This document shows, in pieces, positions 48,491-58,015 of a DNA stretch of 64,000 nucleotides; position 1 is the first letter of the stretch; each line of letters starts with the position of its first letter. The notes under the pieces were generated by a model, which made no database searches, had not been told where the DNA came from, and saw nothing but the letters and a program-made list of their open reading frames with translations. The position numbers and the translations under genes are program-made. The stretch is from Siculibacillus sp. (GTDB lineage Bacteria; Pseudomonadota; Alphaproteobacteria; Rhizobiales; Ancalomicrobiaceae): assembly GCA_030247555.1 (NCBI GenBank), contig JAOTSD010000012.1:1-64000 (forward strand), written 5' to 3'.

Positions 48491-50425
48491 TCACGCGCGT
48501 CGTGCCGGCTCGTCCGGGACCGCCGTCCGTCCCAGTGCCTCGAATGCGCGCTGCACGATGCCGTCGGCGTCCAGTCCGATCGCCGCCATGGTGGCTTCCT
48601 GATCGCCGTGGTCGAGGAAGGCGTCCGGCATCATCAGGGTGCGGATCTTGAGGCCCCCGTCGAGCAGCCCGTCCTCGGCGAGGGCATGCAGCACGTGGCT
48701 GCCGAAGCCGCCGACCGCACCCTCCTCGACGGTGATCAGCACCTCGTGCTCGCGCGCCAGCCGACGCAGCAGGTCGCGGTCGAGCGGCTTCATGAAGCGT
48801 GCGTCGGCGACGGTGGTGGATAGCCCATGGGCCTCGAGCGTCTCGGCCGCCGAACATGCCGCCGCGAGCCGCGTCCCGAGCGACAGGATCGCCACCTTCG
48901 AGCCTTCGCGCACGATCCGCCCGCGGCCGATCTCGAGCGGTACGCCGATCTCCGGCAGGTCGCAGCCGACCCCGTCGCCGCGCGGGAAGCGGAACGCCGA
49001 CGGTCGATCGTCGATGGCCACCGAAGTCGCCACCATGTGGACGAGTTCGGCCTCGTCCGCGGGCGCCATGATCACGAAGTTCGGCAGGCAGCCGAGATAG
49101 GCGAGGTCGTAGGCCCCGGCGTGGGTCGCCCCGTCGGCGCCGACGAAGCCGGCGCGATCGATGGGGAAGCGGACCGGCAGCCTCTGCAGCGCCACGTCGT
49201 GGGCCACCTGATCGAAGCCGCGCTGCAGGAAGGTCGAGTAGATGGCGCAGAAGGGCTTGTAGCCCGCCGCCGCCAGACCCGCGGCGAAGGTCACCGCGTG
49301 CTGCTCGGCGATGCCGACGTCGAACATCCGCTTCGGGAAGGACCTGGCGAAGACGTCGAGCCCGGTGCCCGACGGCATGGCGGCGGTGATGCCGAGGATC
49401 CTTTCGTCGCGACCGGCCTCGGCGGTGAGCGCGTCGGCGAAGACCCTGGTGTAGGAAGGGGCGTTGCCCTTGGGCTTGGACTGCTTGCCGGTGACCACGT
49501 CGAAGCGGTTGACGCCGTGATACTTGTCGGGCGCCGCTTCGGCCGGCGCATAGCCCTTGCCCTTCTGGGTGACGACATGGATCAGGATCGGCCCCTCCTT
49601 GGCGTCACGCACGTTGCGCAGGACGGGCAGGAGATGATCGAGATTGTGTCCGTCGATCGGGCCGACGTAGTAGAAGCCGAGCTCCTCGAACAGCGTGCCG
49701 CCCATCGCCATGCCGCGGGCGAATTCCTCCGCCCGCTTGGCGCCGATCTCCATGAACTTCGGCAGTCGCTTGGAGATCTGCTTGCCGATGTCCCGGAGCT
49801 GCATGAAGGTCCGCGACGACACCAGTCGCGCCAGATAGGCGCTCATCGCGCCGGTCGGCGGGGCGATCGACATGTCGTTGTCGTTGAGCACGACGATGAG
49901 GCGCGAGCCCTTGGCGCCGGCGTTGTTCATCGCCTCGTAGGCCATGCCGGCCGACATCGAGCCGTCGCCGATCACCGCGATGACGTTGTTCGCCCCCCCG
50001 CCGAGGTCGCGCGCCGTGGCGAAGCCGAGCGCCGCCGAGATCGAGGTCGAGGAATGGGCGGTGCCGAACGGGTCATAGGGGCTCTCGTCGCGCTTGGTGA
50101 AGCCGGAGAGGCCGCCCGGCTGGCGCAGGGTGCGGATGCGATCGCGACGGCCGGTGAGAATCTTGTGCGGATAGGACTGGTGTCCGACGTCCCAGATCAG
50201 CACGTCGCGAGGGGTCTCGAACACCTTGTGCAGGGCGACGGTGAGTTCGACCACGCCGAGTCCCGCCCCGAGATGGCCGCCGGTCACCGAAACCGCGTCG
50301 ATGGTCTCGGCCCTGAGCTCGTCGGCGAGCTGACGCAACGCCGAATCGGGAAGCCTGCGGAGATCCTCGGGGGTCTTCACCGTGTCGAGGAGAGGGGTGT
50401 CGATGGGCAAAAGCGATACTCTCAC
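48491..50425 (-). CDS. dxs: 1-deoxy-D-xylulose-5-phosphate synthase
   Basis: DXS is the first enzyme of the MEP isoprenoid pathway, joining pyruvate and glyceraldehyde 3-phosphate (thiamine diphosphate enzyme). The 644-residue protein has [35 protein letters not shown], the ThDP motif [18 protein letters not shown], and transketolase-like [15 protein letters not shown]. The start is probably the GTG at 50425, which gives the standard N-terminus; an in-frame TTG at 50410 is possible. It is preceded by xseB, a common pairing in rhizobia. Confidence 0.95.
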   Translation of the reverse strand: MRVSLLPIDTPLLDTVKTPEDLRRLPDSALRQLADELRAETIDAVSVTGGHLGAGLGVVELTVALHKVFETPRDVLIWDVGHQSYPHKILTGRRDRIRTLRQPGGLSGFTKRDESPYDPFGTAHSSTSISAALGFATARDLGGGANNVIAVIGDGSMSAGMAYEAMNNAGAKGSRLIVVLNDNDMSIAPPTGAMSAYLARLVSSRTFMQLRDIGKQISKRLPKFMEIGAKRAEEFARGMAMGGTLFEELGFYYVGPIDGHNLDHLLPVLRNVRDAKEGPILIHVVTQKGKGYAPAEAAPDKYHGVNRFDVVTGKQSKPKGNAPSYTRVFADALTAEAGRDERILGITAAMPSGTGLDVFARSFPKRMFDVGIAEQHAVTFAAGLAAAGYKPFCAIYSTFLQRGFDQVAHDVALQRLPVRFPIDRAGFVGADGATHAGAYDLAYLGCLPNFVIMAPADEAELVHMVATSVAIDDRPSAFRFPRGDGVGCDLPEIGVPLEIGRGRIVREGSKVAILSLGTRLAAACSAAETLEAHGLSTTVADARFMKPLDRDLLRRLAREHEVLITVEEGAVGGFGSHVLHALAEDGLLDGGLKIRTLMMPDAFLDHGDQEATMAAIGLDADGIVQRAFEALGRTAVPDEPARRA

Positions 50426-50666
50426 GATGCGTTCGGCCGACGATCGACGCCCGCCCCGGCGCGGCTGCCGAACCTGCGCGCCATCTTCCCGATTATATGA
50501 CCGGACGTCGTGCTGCAAATCACCGTTTTGCGCGCCCCTCCAGCGCCGCGCGGTCCGCGAGCCTCGCGCGCGAGGCGATCTCCTCGTCCCGTCAGCGGGT
50601 TGCGTCGCCGCTCGGTCGTCCGCCGCCGAAGCTCCGATCCGGGATGGCACGTGGCACGGTGTCGCC

Positions 50667-50921
50667 TCAACCGTGTTCGACGTCGAGCGGTTCGAGCCCT
50701 TGCGGCCGCCCCTCGGCGGAGAGGCGGATCTTCTCGACCCGCGCCTCGGCCGCCGACAGCAGTGTCCGGCAATGTTCCTTCAGCGCCTCGCCGCGCTCGT
50801 AGGCGGCGATCGATTCGTCGAGGACCACGTCGCCGCGTTCGAGTTTCTGCACGATCGCCTCGAGTTCGGCGAGCGCCTTCTCGAAGGGCAGGGCGGCGAT
50901 GTCGGCGGGAATCTCGGTCAC
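50667..50921 (-). CDS. xseB: Exodeoxyribonuclease VII small subunit
   Basis: An 84-residue acidic helical subunit that, with XseA, forms the nuclease that trims single-stranded DNA. The family pattern is clear: [20 protein letters not shown], then [20 protein letters not shown] and AAEARVEKI. The start is GTG, with GAGAG upstream. The gene is between the MFS gene and dxs; the xseB-dxs order is common in rhizobia. Confidence 0.94.
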   Translation of the reverse strand: MTEIPADIAALPFEKALAELEAIVQKLERGDVVLDESIAAYERGEALKEHCRTLLSAAEARVEKIRLSAEGRPQGLEPLDVEHG

Positions 50922-50977
50922 GTGTCGTCTCTCGGATCGGGTTGCCGGCTCGAGGAGGCACCGGGCCGGTGTCGCTG

Positions 50978-52204
50978 TCAATGGGATCTGCCGTGCGACG
51001 GGCGGGCGATGCGTTGCAGGATCACCGCGGCGACCAGCGCCGTCAACGAGGCGACGATGGCGAGCCACAGGGCGAGCGTCGGCCCGCCGCGGTCCATCGC
51101 TTGGGCGAAGACCGCCGGCGAGGCGGCGAAGACGAGGTTCTGCGGCAGGCTCATCCGCCCCATCAGCCGCCCGTAGTCCTCGGCCCCGAAGAGGGTGAGC
51201 GGCAACGTGTTGCGCAGCACCGCGAGGATGCCGTTCGCCCCGCTCCACACCACGATGAAGATCCAAGCGGCCATCAGCGGATCGAGTGGCGAGCCGAGCA
51301 GGGCCAACATCGGCGCCAGGATGGCGATGGAGAAGCCGGTGGTGGTCAGCGGGTGCAGCCGCTGGCCGAGAGTCACCTCGAGCGTCCGCGCCGCGATCGT
51401 CGCCGCGCCGCTCGCCGCCGCCACCGTCACCGCCGTGGTGTCGTCGAGGCCGAGGTCCTGGAAGAGGCGGATGACGTGCAGCGGCAATCCCCAGGAGGCG
51501 AAGCCCTGGGCGGTGAAGGCGACGACCATGGCGACGATGGCGATCGTCCGTATCGTCGGCGACAGCGTCGCCGGCGGTGGATCGCTCGATCGGGTCGTGC
51601 CGCGTCCGGCCTCGAAATTCGGCACCGCGTCGCTCCAGCGTGCGGCGATCCACATCTGCAGCGGCAGCAACGCCGCGATCTCGATCACCGCATAGACGAC
51701 CAGCGTCCCGCGCCAGCCGAACTGCGCCTCGAGCGCCGCGGTGGCCGGCCAGAAGGCCGAGGGCGCGAAGCCGACGAGCAGCGCCACCAGCCCGATCCGC
51801 CGCCGCGCCCCGACCCCGGTGACGCGGGTGAGATAGGTGTTGACCGCCAGCGTCAGCCCGAAGGGCATGGCGATGCCGTGCAGCACCCAAGCGAAATACC
51901 AGGTGGCCGCCGTCGGATGCGCGGCGACGAGGACGTGGCCGAGCCCGATGGTGATCGGCGCCGCGATCATGAACCGCGCCGCCCCGTAGCGGTCGAGTAG
52001 ACGGCCGGCCGAGGGCGAAGCGAGCCCGCCGATGGCGACCATGATGGTGACGCCGAGATAGACCCCCGTGGCATCGAGCCCGAGGTCACGGGCCAGATGC
52101 GGCGCCAGCACCGACGGCATGTAATAGGTCGTCCCCCAGCCGAAGAGTTGGCCGAGGGCGAGAATGGGCACGAGTCGGGTATCGCTGGGGGAGGTGGAGG
52201 ACAT
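50978..52204 (-). CDS. MFS transporter
   Basis: A 408-residue permease of the major facilitator superfamily with about 12 hydrophobic helices. The inter-helix motif A is present as [14 protein letters not shown] after helix 2; the start sequence [23 protein letters not shown] resembles small-molecule or efflux-type MFS members. The substrate is unknown. The ATG at 52204 was chosen over 52237, both weakly supported. It is transcribed with the neighbouring HDAC-like gene upstream and sits between it and xseB, an order that in relatives often lacks an MFS gene. Confidence 0.85.
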   Translation of the reverse strand: MSSTSPSDTRLVPILALGQLFGWGTTYYMPSVLAPHLARDLGLDATGVYLGVTIMVAIGGLASPSAGRLLDRYGAARFMIAAPITIGLGHVLVAAHPTAATWYFAWVLHGIAMPFGLTLAVNTYLTRVTGVGARRRIGLVALLVGFAPSAFWPATAALEAQFGWRGTLVVYAVIEIAALLPLQMWIAARWSDAVPNFEAGRGTTRSSDPPPATLSPTIRTIAIVAMVVAFTAQGFASWGLPLHVIRLFQDLGLDDTTAVTVAAASGAATIAARTLEVTLGQRLHPLTTTGFSIAILAPMLALLGSPLDPLMAAWIFIVVWSGANGILAVLRNTLPLTLFGAEDYGRLMGRMSLPQNLVFAASPAVFAQAMDRGGPTLALWLAIVASLTALVAAVILQRIARPSHGRSH

Positions 52205-52255
52205 CACGCGAGGATGGAGACGCCGTCTCGCATGCACAAGCCGCGAGTGTGCCGA

Positions 52256-53185
52256 TCAGCTCTTCATCAGCGTCATCACGTGCGCCGCGACCGAGCGGGC
52301 GAGGCCCTCGAGGTCGTAGCCGCCTTCCAGGACCGACACGATGCGGCTGTCGCAGCGCCGGTCGGCGATGTCCATCAGCCGCGACGTCGCCCAAGCGAAA
52401 TCCGTCTCCACCAGATTGATCTGGCTCATCGGATCGCGGGTGTGGGCGTCGAATCCGGCCGAGATGATGATCATGTCGGGTCGGAACTCTTCGATCTTCG
52501 GCAGGACCGCGATGTCCATCGCTTCGCGGAAGTCGGCACCTCCGGCGCCCGCCCACAGCGGCGCGTTGACGATGTTGTCGGCGACGCCGGTCTCGCCCAC
52601 TTCGCCGGTGCCGGGATAGAACGGCATCTGATGGGTCGAGGCGTACATCAGGTTCGGGTCGTTCCAGAAGATGTCCTGGGTGCCGTTGCCGTGATGGACG
52701 TCGAAGTCCATGACCGCGACGCGCTCGGCGCCGTGCTTCACCCGCGCCCAATGTGCGGCGATCGCCGCGTTGTTGAACAGGCAGAAGCCCATGGCGCGCT
52801 TCGATTCGGCATGATGGCCCGGCGGGCGGACGATGCAGAAGGCGTTCTTGACCTTCTTCTCGAAGACCTCGTCGACCGCCTGACAGGCGCCGCCGACGGC
52901 CCGCAGCGCCGCCTCGAGCGAGCCCGGCGACATCGTCGTGTCGTCGTCGAGACGGGTGAGGCCCTCACTCGGCACGCAGGCGGCGATTTCGTCGAAATAG
53001 CTGCCGGGATGGGCGAGTTCGACCATCTCGCGGGCGCCGCGCGGCGCCGCTTCGCGCTCCAGCGCCTGGAAGCGCTCGTGCTCCAGAATGCGATCGATGA
53101 CGCGGATCCGATCCGACCGCTCGGGGTGCCCGAGCGGCGTCGCGTGCCCGAGACAGGCGGGATGATGGATCAACAACGTCGACAT
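52256..53185 (-). CDS. Histone deacetylase-family (acetylpolyamine) amidohydrolase
   Basis: A 309-residue zinc-dependent deacetylase of the arginase/HDAC fold. The tandem histidines are in FCIVRPPGHHAESKRAMG, the zinc ligands in VMDFDVHHGNGTQDIF (Asp, His) and IISAGFDAHTRDP (Asp), and the oxyanion tyrosine in SVLEGGYDLEGLA. Bacterial members act on acetylated polyamines or other small molecules, not histones. The ATG at 53185 has GGAGG nine bases upstream. It is upstream of the MFS gene. Confidence 0.93.
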   Translation of the reverse strand: MSTLLIHHPACLGHATPLGHPERSDRIRVIDRILEHERFQALEREAAPRGAREMVELAHPGSYFDEIAACVPSEGLTRLDDDTTMSPGSLEAALRAVGGACQAVDEVFEKKVKNAFCIVRPPGHHAESKRAMGFCLFNNAAIAAHWARVKHGAERVAVMDFDVHHGNGTQDIFWNDPNLMYASTHQMPFYPGTGEVGETGVADNIVNAPLWAGAGGADFREAMDIAVLPKIEEFRPDMIIISAGFDAHTRDPMSQINLVETDFAWATSRLMDIADRRCDSRIVSVLEGGYDLEGLARSVAAHVMTLMKS

Positions 53186-53495
53186 ACGCATCTTCCTCCC
53201 CACGACCGTGGCGCGTTGCGCGCCGCTGCCCTTCGGCATCTCCGGTCGTTCGACCCCGCGGGGTCCTGCGCGTGGCCTCTCACGGCCTTCGTCCGGCCGG
53301 TCGCGGCGAGAAAAACCCACCGCCGCGTGATCCGGCGAGAACCACGACGCTACGATGAACGATCGTGGCGCGCTCGTCATCCCCGAACCGTGATGGAAAT
53401 CAAAGTCATCGTCATACCTTGGTCGGGGATGTCGATTTTCGATCATGCGAAAAACGCATGGCTCGCGGCGCGGCCGCCTCGCTGTGCGGCGAGGG
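53186..53495. other. Spacer between the Sua5 gene stop and the HDAC-like gene
   Basis: 310 bp without a gene. It contains a short hairpin with a five-A loop (53444-53460) that might slow transcription beyond the Sua5 gene; I see no clear promoter pattern. Confidence 0.35.
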
Positions 53496-54482
53496 TCAGG
53501 GGCGCGGCGCGGCGGCGCGGCGCAGCCGGTCGACGATCGCCTCGCCCAGCCCCTCCGACGGGATCGGCGCCACCGCGATGCCGGTCACGCCGCGGGCGTC
53601 GAGGTCGCGCAGGGCGCGGAACAGGTTGGCCGCGGCCTCGGTGAGATCACCGGCCGGTGACAGGTCGAAGATCGCGGCGGCGTGGTCCGCTCCCGCCGGC
53701 CGATCGGGCCCGAAGGCGATGAGCGCCTCGCCGGGTGCGACCGAAGCGGCGTCGAGGCGGACGCGCGCCGCCGGAGCATAGTGTGAGGAGAGCATGCCCG
53801 GGGCGAGCGGCGCGGCGTCGTCGACCGGCGGCGGTTCGTCGGCGAGGGCTTCGCCGAGCACCGCCTCGATCGCCTCGCGCGGCACGCCGCCGGGGCGCAG
53901 CAGCCGTGCCCTTCCGTCGAAGAGGGCGACGATGGTCGATTCCACCCCGACCGGCGTCGGGCCGGTGTCGATGACCTCGTCGACGGCGTCGCCCAGTTCC
54001 TCCATCACGTCCTCGGCCCGGGTCGGGCTCACCCGTCCGGATCGGTTGGCCGAGGGAGCGGCGACCGGTCGGCCGAAACGGGTGAGGATCTCGCGCGTCA
54101 CCGCGTCCGCCGGCACCCGCAGCCCGATGGTGTCGAGCCCGGCCGAGGCGAGGTCGGAGATCGGGCTCTCCGGCCGCTTGACCACCACCAGGGTCAGCGG
54201 ACCCGGCCAGAAGGCCCGTGCCAACGCCCGCGCCCGGTCGTCGAAGACGCCGTGGCGCTCGGCGGCGGGAAGATCGGGGACGTGGGCGATCAGCGGGTTG
54301 AAGCTCGGCCGCCCCTTGGCGGCATAGATGGCGGCGACGGCGCGCCCGTCGGTGGCGTCGGCCCCGAGGCCGTAGACGGTCTCGGTCGGCAGTCCGACGA
54401 GATGACCGGCGGAAAGCGCCGTCACCGCCGCCGCGATCGCCGCCTCCCGTTGCGCCGCCGTCTCCGTCCTGCGAACCGCCAT
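53496..54482 (-). CDS. L-threonylcarbamoyladenylate synthase (Sua5 type)
   Basis: The 328-residue enzyme makes threonylcarbamoyl-AMP for the t6A37 modification of tRNAs. The N-terminal YrdC domain has GHLVGLPTETVYGLGADA, KGRPSFNPLIAH, FWPGPLTLVV and PSANRSGRVSPT. The C-terminal Sua5 domain (from ~230) begins APGMLSSHYAPAARVRL. So this is the long Sua5 form, not short TsaC. The ATG at 54482 has GAGAGGG upstream. Downstream of the hypothetical gene 54530. Confidence 0.95.
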   Translation of the reverse strand: MAVRRTETAAQREAAIAAAVTALSAGHLVGLPTETVYGLGADATDGRAVAAIYAAKGRPSFNPLIAHVPDLPAAERHGVFDDRARALARAFWPGPLTLVVVKRPESPISDLASAGLDTIGLRVPADAVTREILTRFGRPVAAPSANRSGRVSPTRAEDVMEELGDAVDEVIDTGPTPVGVESTIVALFDGRARLLRPGGVPREAIEAVLGEALADEPPPVDDAAPLAPGMLSSHYAPAARVRLDAASVAPGEALIAFGPDRPAGADHAAAIFDLSPAGDLTEAAANLFRALRDLDARGVTGIAVAPIPSEGLGEAIVDRLRRAAAPRP

Positions 54483-54529
54483 CGCCCTCTCGTCCCGTCG
54501 CCGCGCCATCGACGCGTCGCGTCACCGCC

Positions 54530-55234
54530 TCAATCGGCCGGCTTGAACCAGTGCCAAGTGCCGTCCGGCCCGATGCCGACGGTGTAGAAGGTGTATTTGC
54601 CCGCCCCCTTCATCTCCTCGAAATCGGAGGAGGTGACGATCTTGTAGATCTCGACCAGTTGCTCGGGTGTCAACTCGGCCGGGGGCAGGGCGACGAAGGC
54701 CGGCCAGACGTACATCTCCTGCGGCGTGCCCGGCTTCAGCCGCACCCATCCCGATTCGAGCACGTCGGTGAGGATCGCCAGCAACTCCAGCCCCTCGCCG
54801 TCGCCCGATTGGCTCTTCAGATATTCGATCGGGTCGCCGATCTCATTGATCGAGAAGACCGGCGGCATCTCGTTCGACTGCATGACGATCTTCAGTCGGG
54901 TGAGATCGCCGGAATAGGCGGCGTCGAGCAGGCGCTTGCGCATGCGGGCGACGGCCGGGGGCAGCGCTTCCTCGCCCTTGTGGATCTCCGCCGCGCCGGG
55001 GACGCCGGCCGTCGGCGTCGGTTGCGCCGCGGCCGGCGGCGTCGCCGTCCTGGGGTCGACGACGATGCGCTCGGTGCCGACCTTCTTGGGCGGGTCCGAG
55101 GGAGCGGCGGTGGCGGAGGTCCCGCCGCCGACGACGAGCGCCACTGCGATCGCGACGCCCCTTGCCAGCGCCCGGCCGCGACGCGTAACCATCGGGACGA
55201 AGGGAATGTCGAACGGGTGTGCGGGGTCGGCCAT
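54530..55234 (-). CDS. Hypothetical exported protein
   Basis: A 234-residue protein with a membrane/signal segment at residues ~22-42 (ARGVAIAVALVVGGGTSATA), then a proline/alanine linker and a folded C-terminal domain with MRKRLLDAAYSGDLTRLKIVM, then DPIEYLKSQSGDGEGLELLAIL and WHWFKPAD at the end. This resembles conserved alphaproteobacterial periplasmic proteins with no known role. The ATG at 55234 has GGAG eight bases upstream; an ATG at 55192 is possible. Divergent from the LysE gene. Confidence 0.7.
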   Translation of the reverse strand: MADPAHPFDIPFVPMVTRRGRALARGVAIAVALVVGGGTSATAAPSDPPKKVGTERIVVDPRTATPPAAAQPTPTAGVPGAAEIHKGEEALPPAVARMRKRLLDAAYSGDLTRLKIVMQSNEMPPVFSINEIGDPIEYLKSQSGDGEGLELLAILTDVLESGWVRLKPGTPQEMYVWPAFVALPPAELTPEQLVEIYKIVTSSDFEEMKGAGKYTFYTVGIGPDGTWHWFKPAD

Positions 55235-55353
55235 CACGGGGCTCCGTGCGCCCGCCGCGGGCGCGGGCGGCATGTTATCGTCGTGCCGGCCGGATGGAAG
55301 GCCTCGTCGACGGGATTCCGCACGACGGCTGCGCCGCGCCGGGGGGAGGGGAA

Positions 55354-55980
55354 GTGATCGACGTCTGGCTCCTGATCACCGGCATCGGCGTCGGCATCGT
55401 CTTCTCCGCCCCGGTCGGGCCGGTGAACATCCTGTGCGTCCAGCGCGCCTTCCGCGGCGGCTTCTTCTCCGGCCTCGCCGCCGGCCTCGGCGCCGCCACC
55501 GCCGACACCTTCTTCGCCGCGATCGCCGCCTACGGCGTCACCGCGGTGTCCGGCTTCGTCGAGGGCCATTCCGATTGGCTGCAGGCGATCGGCGGTCTCT
55601 TCTTGGTGATCTTCGGCCTGAGGATCGCCAATGCCCATCCTCATCTCGCCGAGAATTCGCCGGAACCGGCCTCGCTGCTGTCGACCACCGTCGCCACCTT
55701 CGGCATGACCATCTCCAATCCGGCGACGGTGATCGGCTTCCTCGCCCTCTTCGGGTCGCTCGGCGACCTCGCGCCGCATCAGGGCGACTGGCTCGGCGCC
55801 GGCTTCTTCGTCCTCGGCGTGGCGGCGGGGGCGACCGGCTGGTGGTTCTCGGTCTCGGCGCTGGTTGCGATGCTGCGCGACCGCATGACCGACGACACGC
55901 TGCACCGGGTCAACCGCATCGCCGGCGGGCTGCTGATCGTCTTCGGCGTGGTGATGGTCGGCCGGCTGGCCTTCCTGTGA
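55354..55980 (+). CDS. LysE-family amino acid exporter
   Basis: A 208-residue inner-membrane protein with six predicted helices. The family motif GPVNILCVQRAFRGGFFSGLAAG follows the first helix (LLITGIGVGIVFSAPV), and NPATVIGFLALFG is in the second half. The family exports amino acids or related metabolites (RhtB/LysE types); the substrate is unknown. The start is GTG with an excellent GGGGGAGGGG site. It is divergent from the exported hypothetical gene and convergent with the 56002 gene. Confidence 0.88.
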   Translation: MIDVWLLITGIGVGIVFSAPVGPVNILCVQRAFRGGFFSGLAAGLGAATADTFFAAIAAYGVTAVSGFVEGHSDWLQAIGGLFLVIFGLRIANAHPHLAENSPEPASLLSTTVATFGMTISNPATVIGFLALFGSLGDLAPHQGDWLGAGFFVLGVAAGATGWWFSVSALVAMLRDRMTDDTLHRVNRIAGGLLIVFGVVMVGRLAFL

Positions 55981-56001
55981 GGCGCACCCGCGACGGGGCG
56001 C

Positions 56002-56319
56002 TCACTGCAGGCGGCGGTCGATGGTGAATTCGCCCGAGAGCAGGCGCTGCGGCAGCCGCTCGGCCAGTTCGGCGACGGCGGCCTCGCCATAGGTCGAGAC
56101 GAGGTCGGTGAAGACGGCGAAGAGGGCTGCCTGGGTGACGATCGCAGGCTCGATTCCCTCCGCCTCGGCATCCGCCATGGCGTCGGTGATCATCTCGTAG
56201 GCGGCCCGCTTCTTGTCGGCGACCGACAAGTCGAGGTCGTGGAGGAGTGTCTCGTCGAGCATTCCGGTCACGGCGTCCTTCGCGGGGTCGACCTTCGGCC
56301 CCGCCGTCCCTGACTCCAT
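56002..56319 (-). CDS. Hypothetical cytosolic protein
   Basis: A 105-residue protein I do not recognise. Acidic and mostly helical (KRAAYEMITDAMADAEAEG, VSTYGEAAVAELAERLPQRL), with no signal or membrane segment. The ATG at 56319 has a weak ribosome binding site. Its promoter region (56320-56434) is AT-rich and contains three TTAA tetranucleotides, two of which are six bases apart (see findings). Convergent with the LysE gene. Confidence 0.6.
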   Translation of the reverse strand: MESGTAGPKVDPAKDAVTGMLDETLLHDLDLSVADKKRAAYEMITDAMADAEAEGIEPAIVTQAALFAVFTDLVSTYGEAAVAELAERLPQRLLSGEFTIDRRLQ

Positions 56320-56434
56320 CGTTAGCACGAACGCCCGCCCGGTACCCCATCGCCATGGGGACAATGTTAACAGACGTTAAAAATCCTTGTTCGATGGTTA
56401 ACGCCGCCGTTCGAATTGCGCGGGGTCGCCGCCG

Positions 56435-56866
56435 TCACGAGCGGCCCCAGCGCACCACCACGTCCTGGGCGAGCGCCGCGCCTTCCGCGGTGTAGCGCTC
56501 GATCAGGGCGCGCGCCGTGTCGGTGCAGGTGCGATGGGTTTCGACGAAGCCGCGATAGGACTGATTGAAGCGTCCGATGAGCCGCTTCGCCCGATCCGGC
56601 GAGGGCTGCTCGGCCTCCACCAGCGCGGTCATCTGTTCGCGCCAGCTCTGAGCTTCGCCGGTGGCACCGCACAGCGGGCGCAGGTGATGGAGCGCCCCGA
56701 GGATCTCGGCCAGTCGCATCAGGTGGTCGTCGTAGGGGGCGACCTCCTGCGCGCGGGTCGTCACCGGCGGAGCCGCGATCGCGAGCGCCAGGACGACGGC
56801 GCCGAGCCGCCCGGCGATGGTGCGCCGCCGTCTCTTCCCGCCGCCGAAACCGCTGTCGATCGCCAT
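56435..56866 (-). CDS. TIGR02301 family exported protein
   Basis: A 143-residue protein of the TIGR02301 family, seen mainly in Hyphomicrobiales. A basic N-terminus and hydrophobic segment (AGRLGAVVLALAIAAPPVT, signal peptide) precede the conserved core: LMRLAEILGALHHLRPLCG, the W in QSWREQMTALVEAE, SYRGFVETHRTCTDTA and the terminal VVRWG. Two conserved cysteines may pair. The function is unknown. The ATG at 56866 gives the family length. Confidence 0.83.
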   Translation of the reverse strand: MAIDSGFGGGKRRRRTIAGRLGAVVLALAIAAPPVTTRAQEVAPYDDHLMRLAEILGALHHLRPLCGATGEAQSWREQMTALVEAEQPSPDRAKRLIGRFNQSYRGFVETHRTCTDTARALIERYTAEGAALAQDVVVRWGRS

Positions 56867-56927
56867 CGTCCGCACCGTCGTCCGCCGCCGGATTCGTACT
56901 CGCCTCGCCGGAAGCGATAGCAGATCT

Positions 56928-57377
56928 TCACGCCTCGGCGCCATCGAAGAGACGCCGCGCCGCCTCGATCCACGGCACCACGCCCGGCATCGTCGCGAGC
57001 AGTCCGACGTCGCCGATCGGCACGAAGCGGGCGGCGCGGGCATCCGATCCGGCGATCGGCTCGCCGGCCGTCCAGCGCGCCGCGAAGACCTCGAGCCGAA
57101 TTCGCGTCGGACTTCCGGGCGGCGGGTTCTCCGGCACGATCTCGCGGGTGCCGACCCGGCCGACCAACTCGCACGCGACCGCCGTCTCCTCGGCGACCTC
57201 GCGCAGCGCCGCGGCTTCCGCCGCCTCACCCGGTTCGATGCCGCCGCCGACCGGCGCCCACAGGCCGATGCCCGGCGCCTTGCCACGCTCGATCATCAGC
57301 ACTTCGTCGTCGCGGAAGACGCAGATGGAGACGCCGAGGAGCGTCCGTTCGGCCGGAGCGCCGGGCTCGTTCGCCAT
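56928..57377 (-). CDS. NUDIX hydrolase
   Basis: A 149-residue Nudix-fold hydrolase. The NUDIX box is GGGIEPGEAAEAAALREVAEET, with the REVAEE core; a threonine occupies the place of the usual final EExG pattern but the catalytic glutamates are present. It probably acts on a nucleoside diphosphate derivative; an ADP-ribose pyrophosphatase-like or MutT-like role cannot be told apart. It lies 6 bp downstream of the 57384 gene. Confidence 0.88.
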   Translation of the reverse strand: MANEPGAPAERTLLGVSICVFRDDEVLMIERGKAPGIGLWAPVGGGIEPGEAAEAAALREVAEETAVACELVGRVGTREIVPENPPPGSPTRIRLEVFAARWTAGEPIAGSDARAARFVPIGDVGLLATMPGVVPWIEAARRLFDGAEA

Positions 57378-57383
57378 CGCCGG

Positions 57384-57911
57384 TCAGGGAAAAAGTTCGT
57401 CGATCGCCGCCTGCGCTTCCGATTCGCTCGGATCGTGGCTCGACGAGTGCAGGATCGGCGCACCGTTGACGATGCCGCTCGCCGCCGCGATCCCCGGCTT
57501 CAGACGGCCGTCGAGAATGTCGCGGATGCGATGGGCGATCACCGGGTCGGACGGATCGGCGGCCTCCACCAGTTGCAGCGCTTCTGCCATGGAGCAGTCG
57601 AGATGGGTGATCGCCGCGTCGAACTCGTCGCGGATCGCCGGATCGGCGGCCCGGTAGGCGGCGATGGCGAGATCGCGTTCGCGGAAATGTGAGGCGCGGA
57701 AATAGTCCTCGTAGCTCGCCGGCGTCCAGCCGCTCACCTCCTCGGCCATGTCCGGCATGTCCGGCACCAGCTCGAGCAGCATCACCACGTTGTTGAAGTG
57801 ATTGAGGTAGTCGGTGGCCAGGCGTGTCGTCGGGTTGATGTTGGCGGCGGCGAGCACTTCGGGCCGCAACCGGTCCGCGAGCGCCAGCGCATCGGTCTCC
57901 CCCCTGCCCAT
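57384..57911 (-). CDS. Hypothetical protein, conserved in relatives
   Basis: A 175-residue acidic, helical protein without signal or membrane segments. Conserved-looking patches are LATDYLNHFNNVVMLLELVPDMPDM and a SWTPASYEDYFRASHFRERDLA-like stretch (broken here). I assign no function; similar proteins sit near NUDIX genes in Hyphomicrobiales. AGGTGG sits six bases before the ATG at 57911; an in-frame ATG at 57932 is possible. It is divergent from the SRAP gene. Confidence 0.75.
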   Translation of the reverse strand: MGRGETDALALADRLRPEVLAAANINPTTRLATDYLNHFNNVVMLLELVPDMPDMAEEVSGWTPASYEDYFRASHFRERDLAIAAYRAADPAIRDEFDAAITHLDCSMAEALQLVEAADPSDPVIAHRIRDILDGRLKPGIAAASGIVNGAPILHSSSHDPSESEAQAAIDELFP

Positions 57912-57963
57912 CACCCATCCACCTGATTTCACACTCGTTCGTCGAAGCGTAATATGACGCCGG

Positions 57964-57978
57964 TTACGATTTGCTTAC
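57964..57978 (+). promoter_or_regulatory. Candidate degenerate CtrA-type box upstream of the SRAP gene
   Basis: TTAC, seven bases (GATTTGC), TTAC, 37 bp before the GTG start of the SRAP gene. Flanked by an inverted ATGACG/CGTCAT pair. The same TTAC-N7-TTAC pattern occurs upstream of ccrM. Confidence 0.3.
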
Positions 57979-58015
57979 GTCATCTTCGGCAACCGGGGCG
58001 AGGAGGAGGGGGACG

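Noticed and set aside
53444..53460. Hairpin CATGCG-AAAAA-CGCATG after the Sua5 gene
   Set aside because: Only a 6-bp stem and no T-tract outside the loop; too weak to call a terminator.
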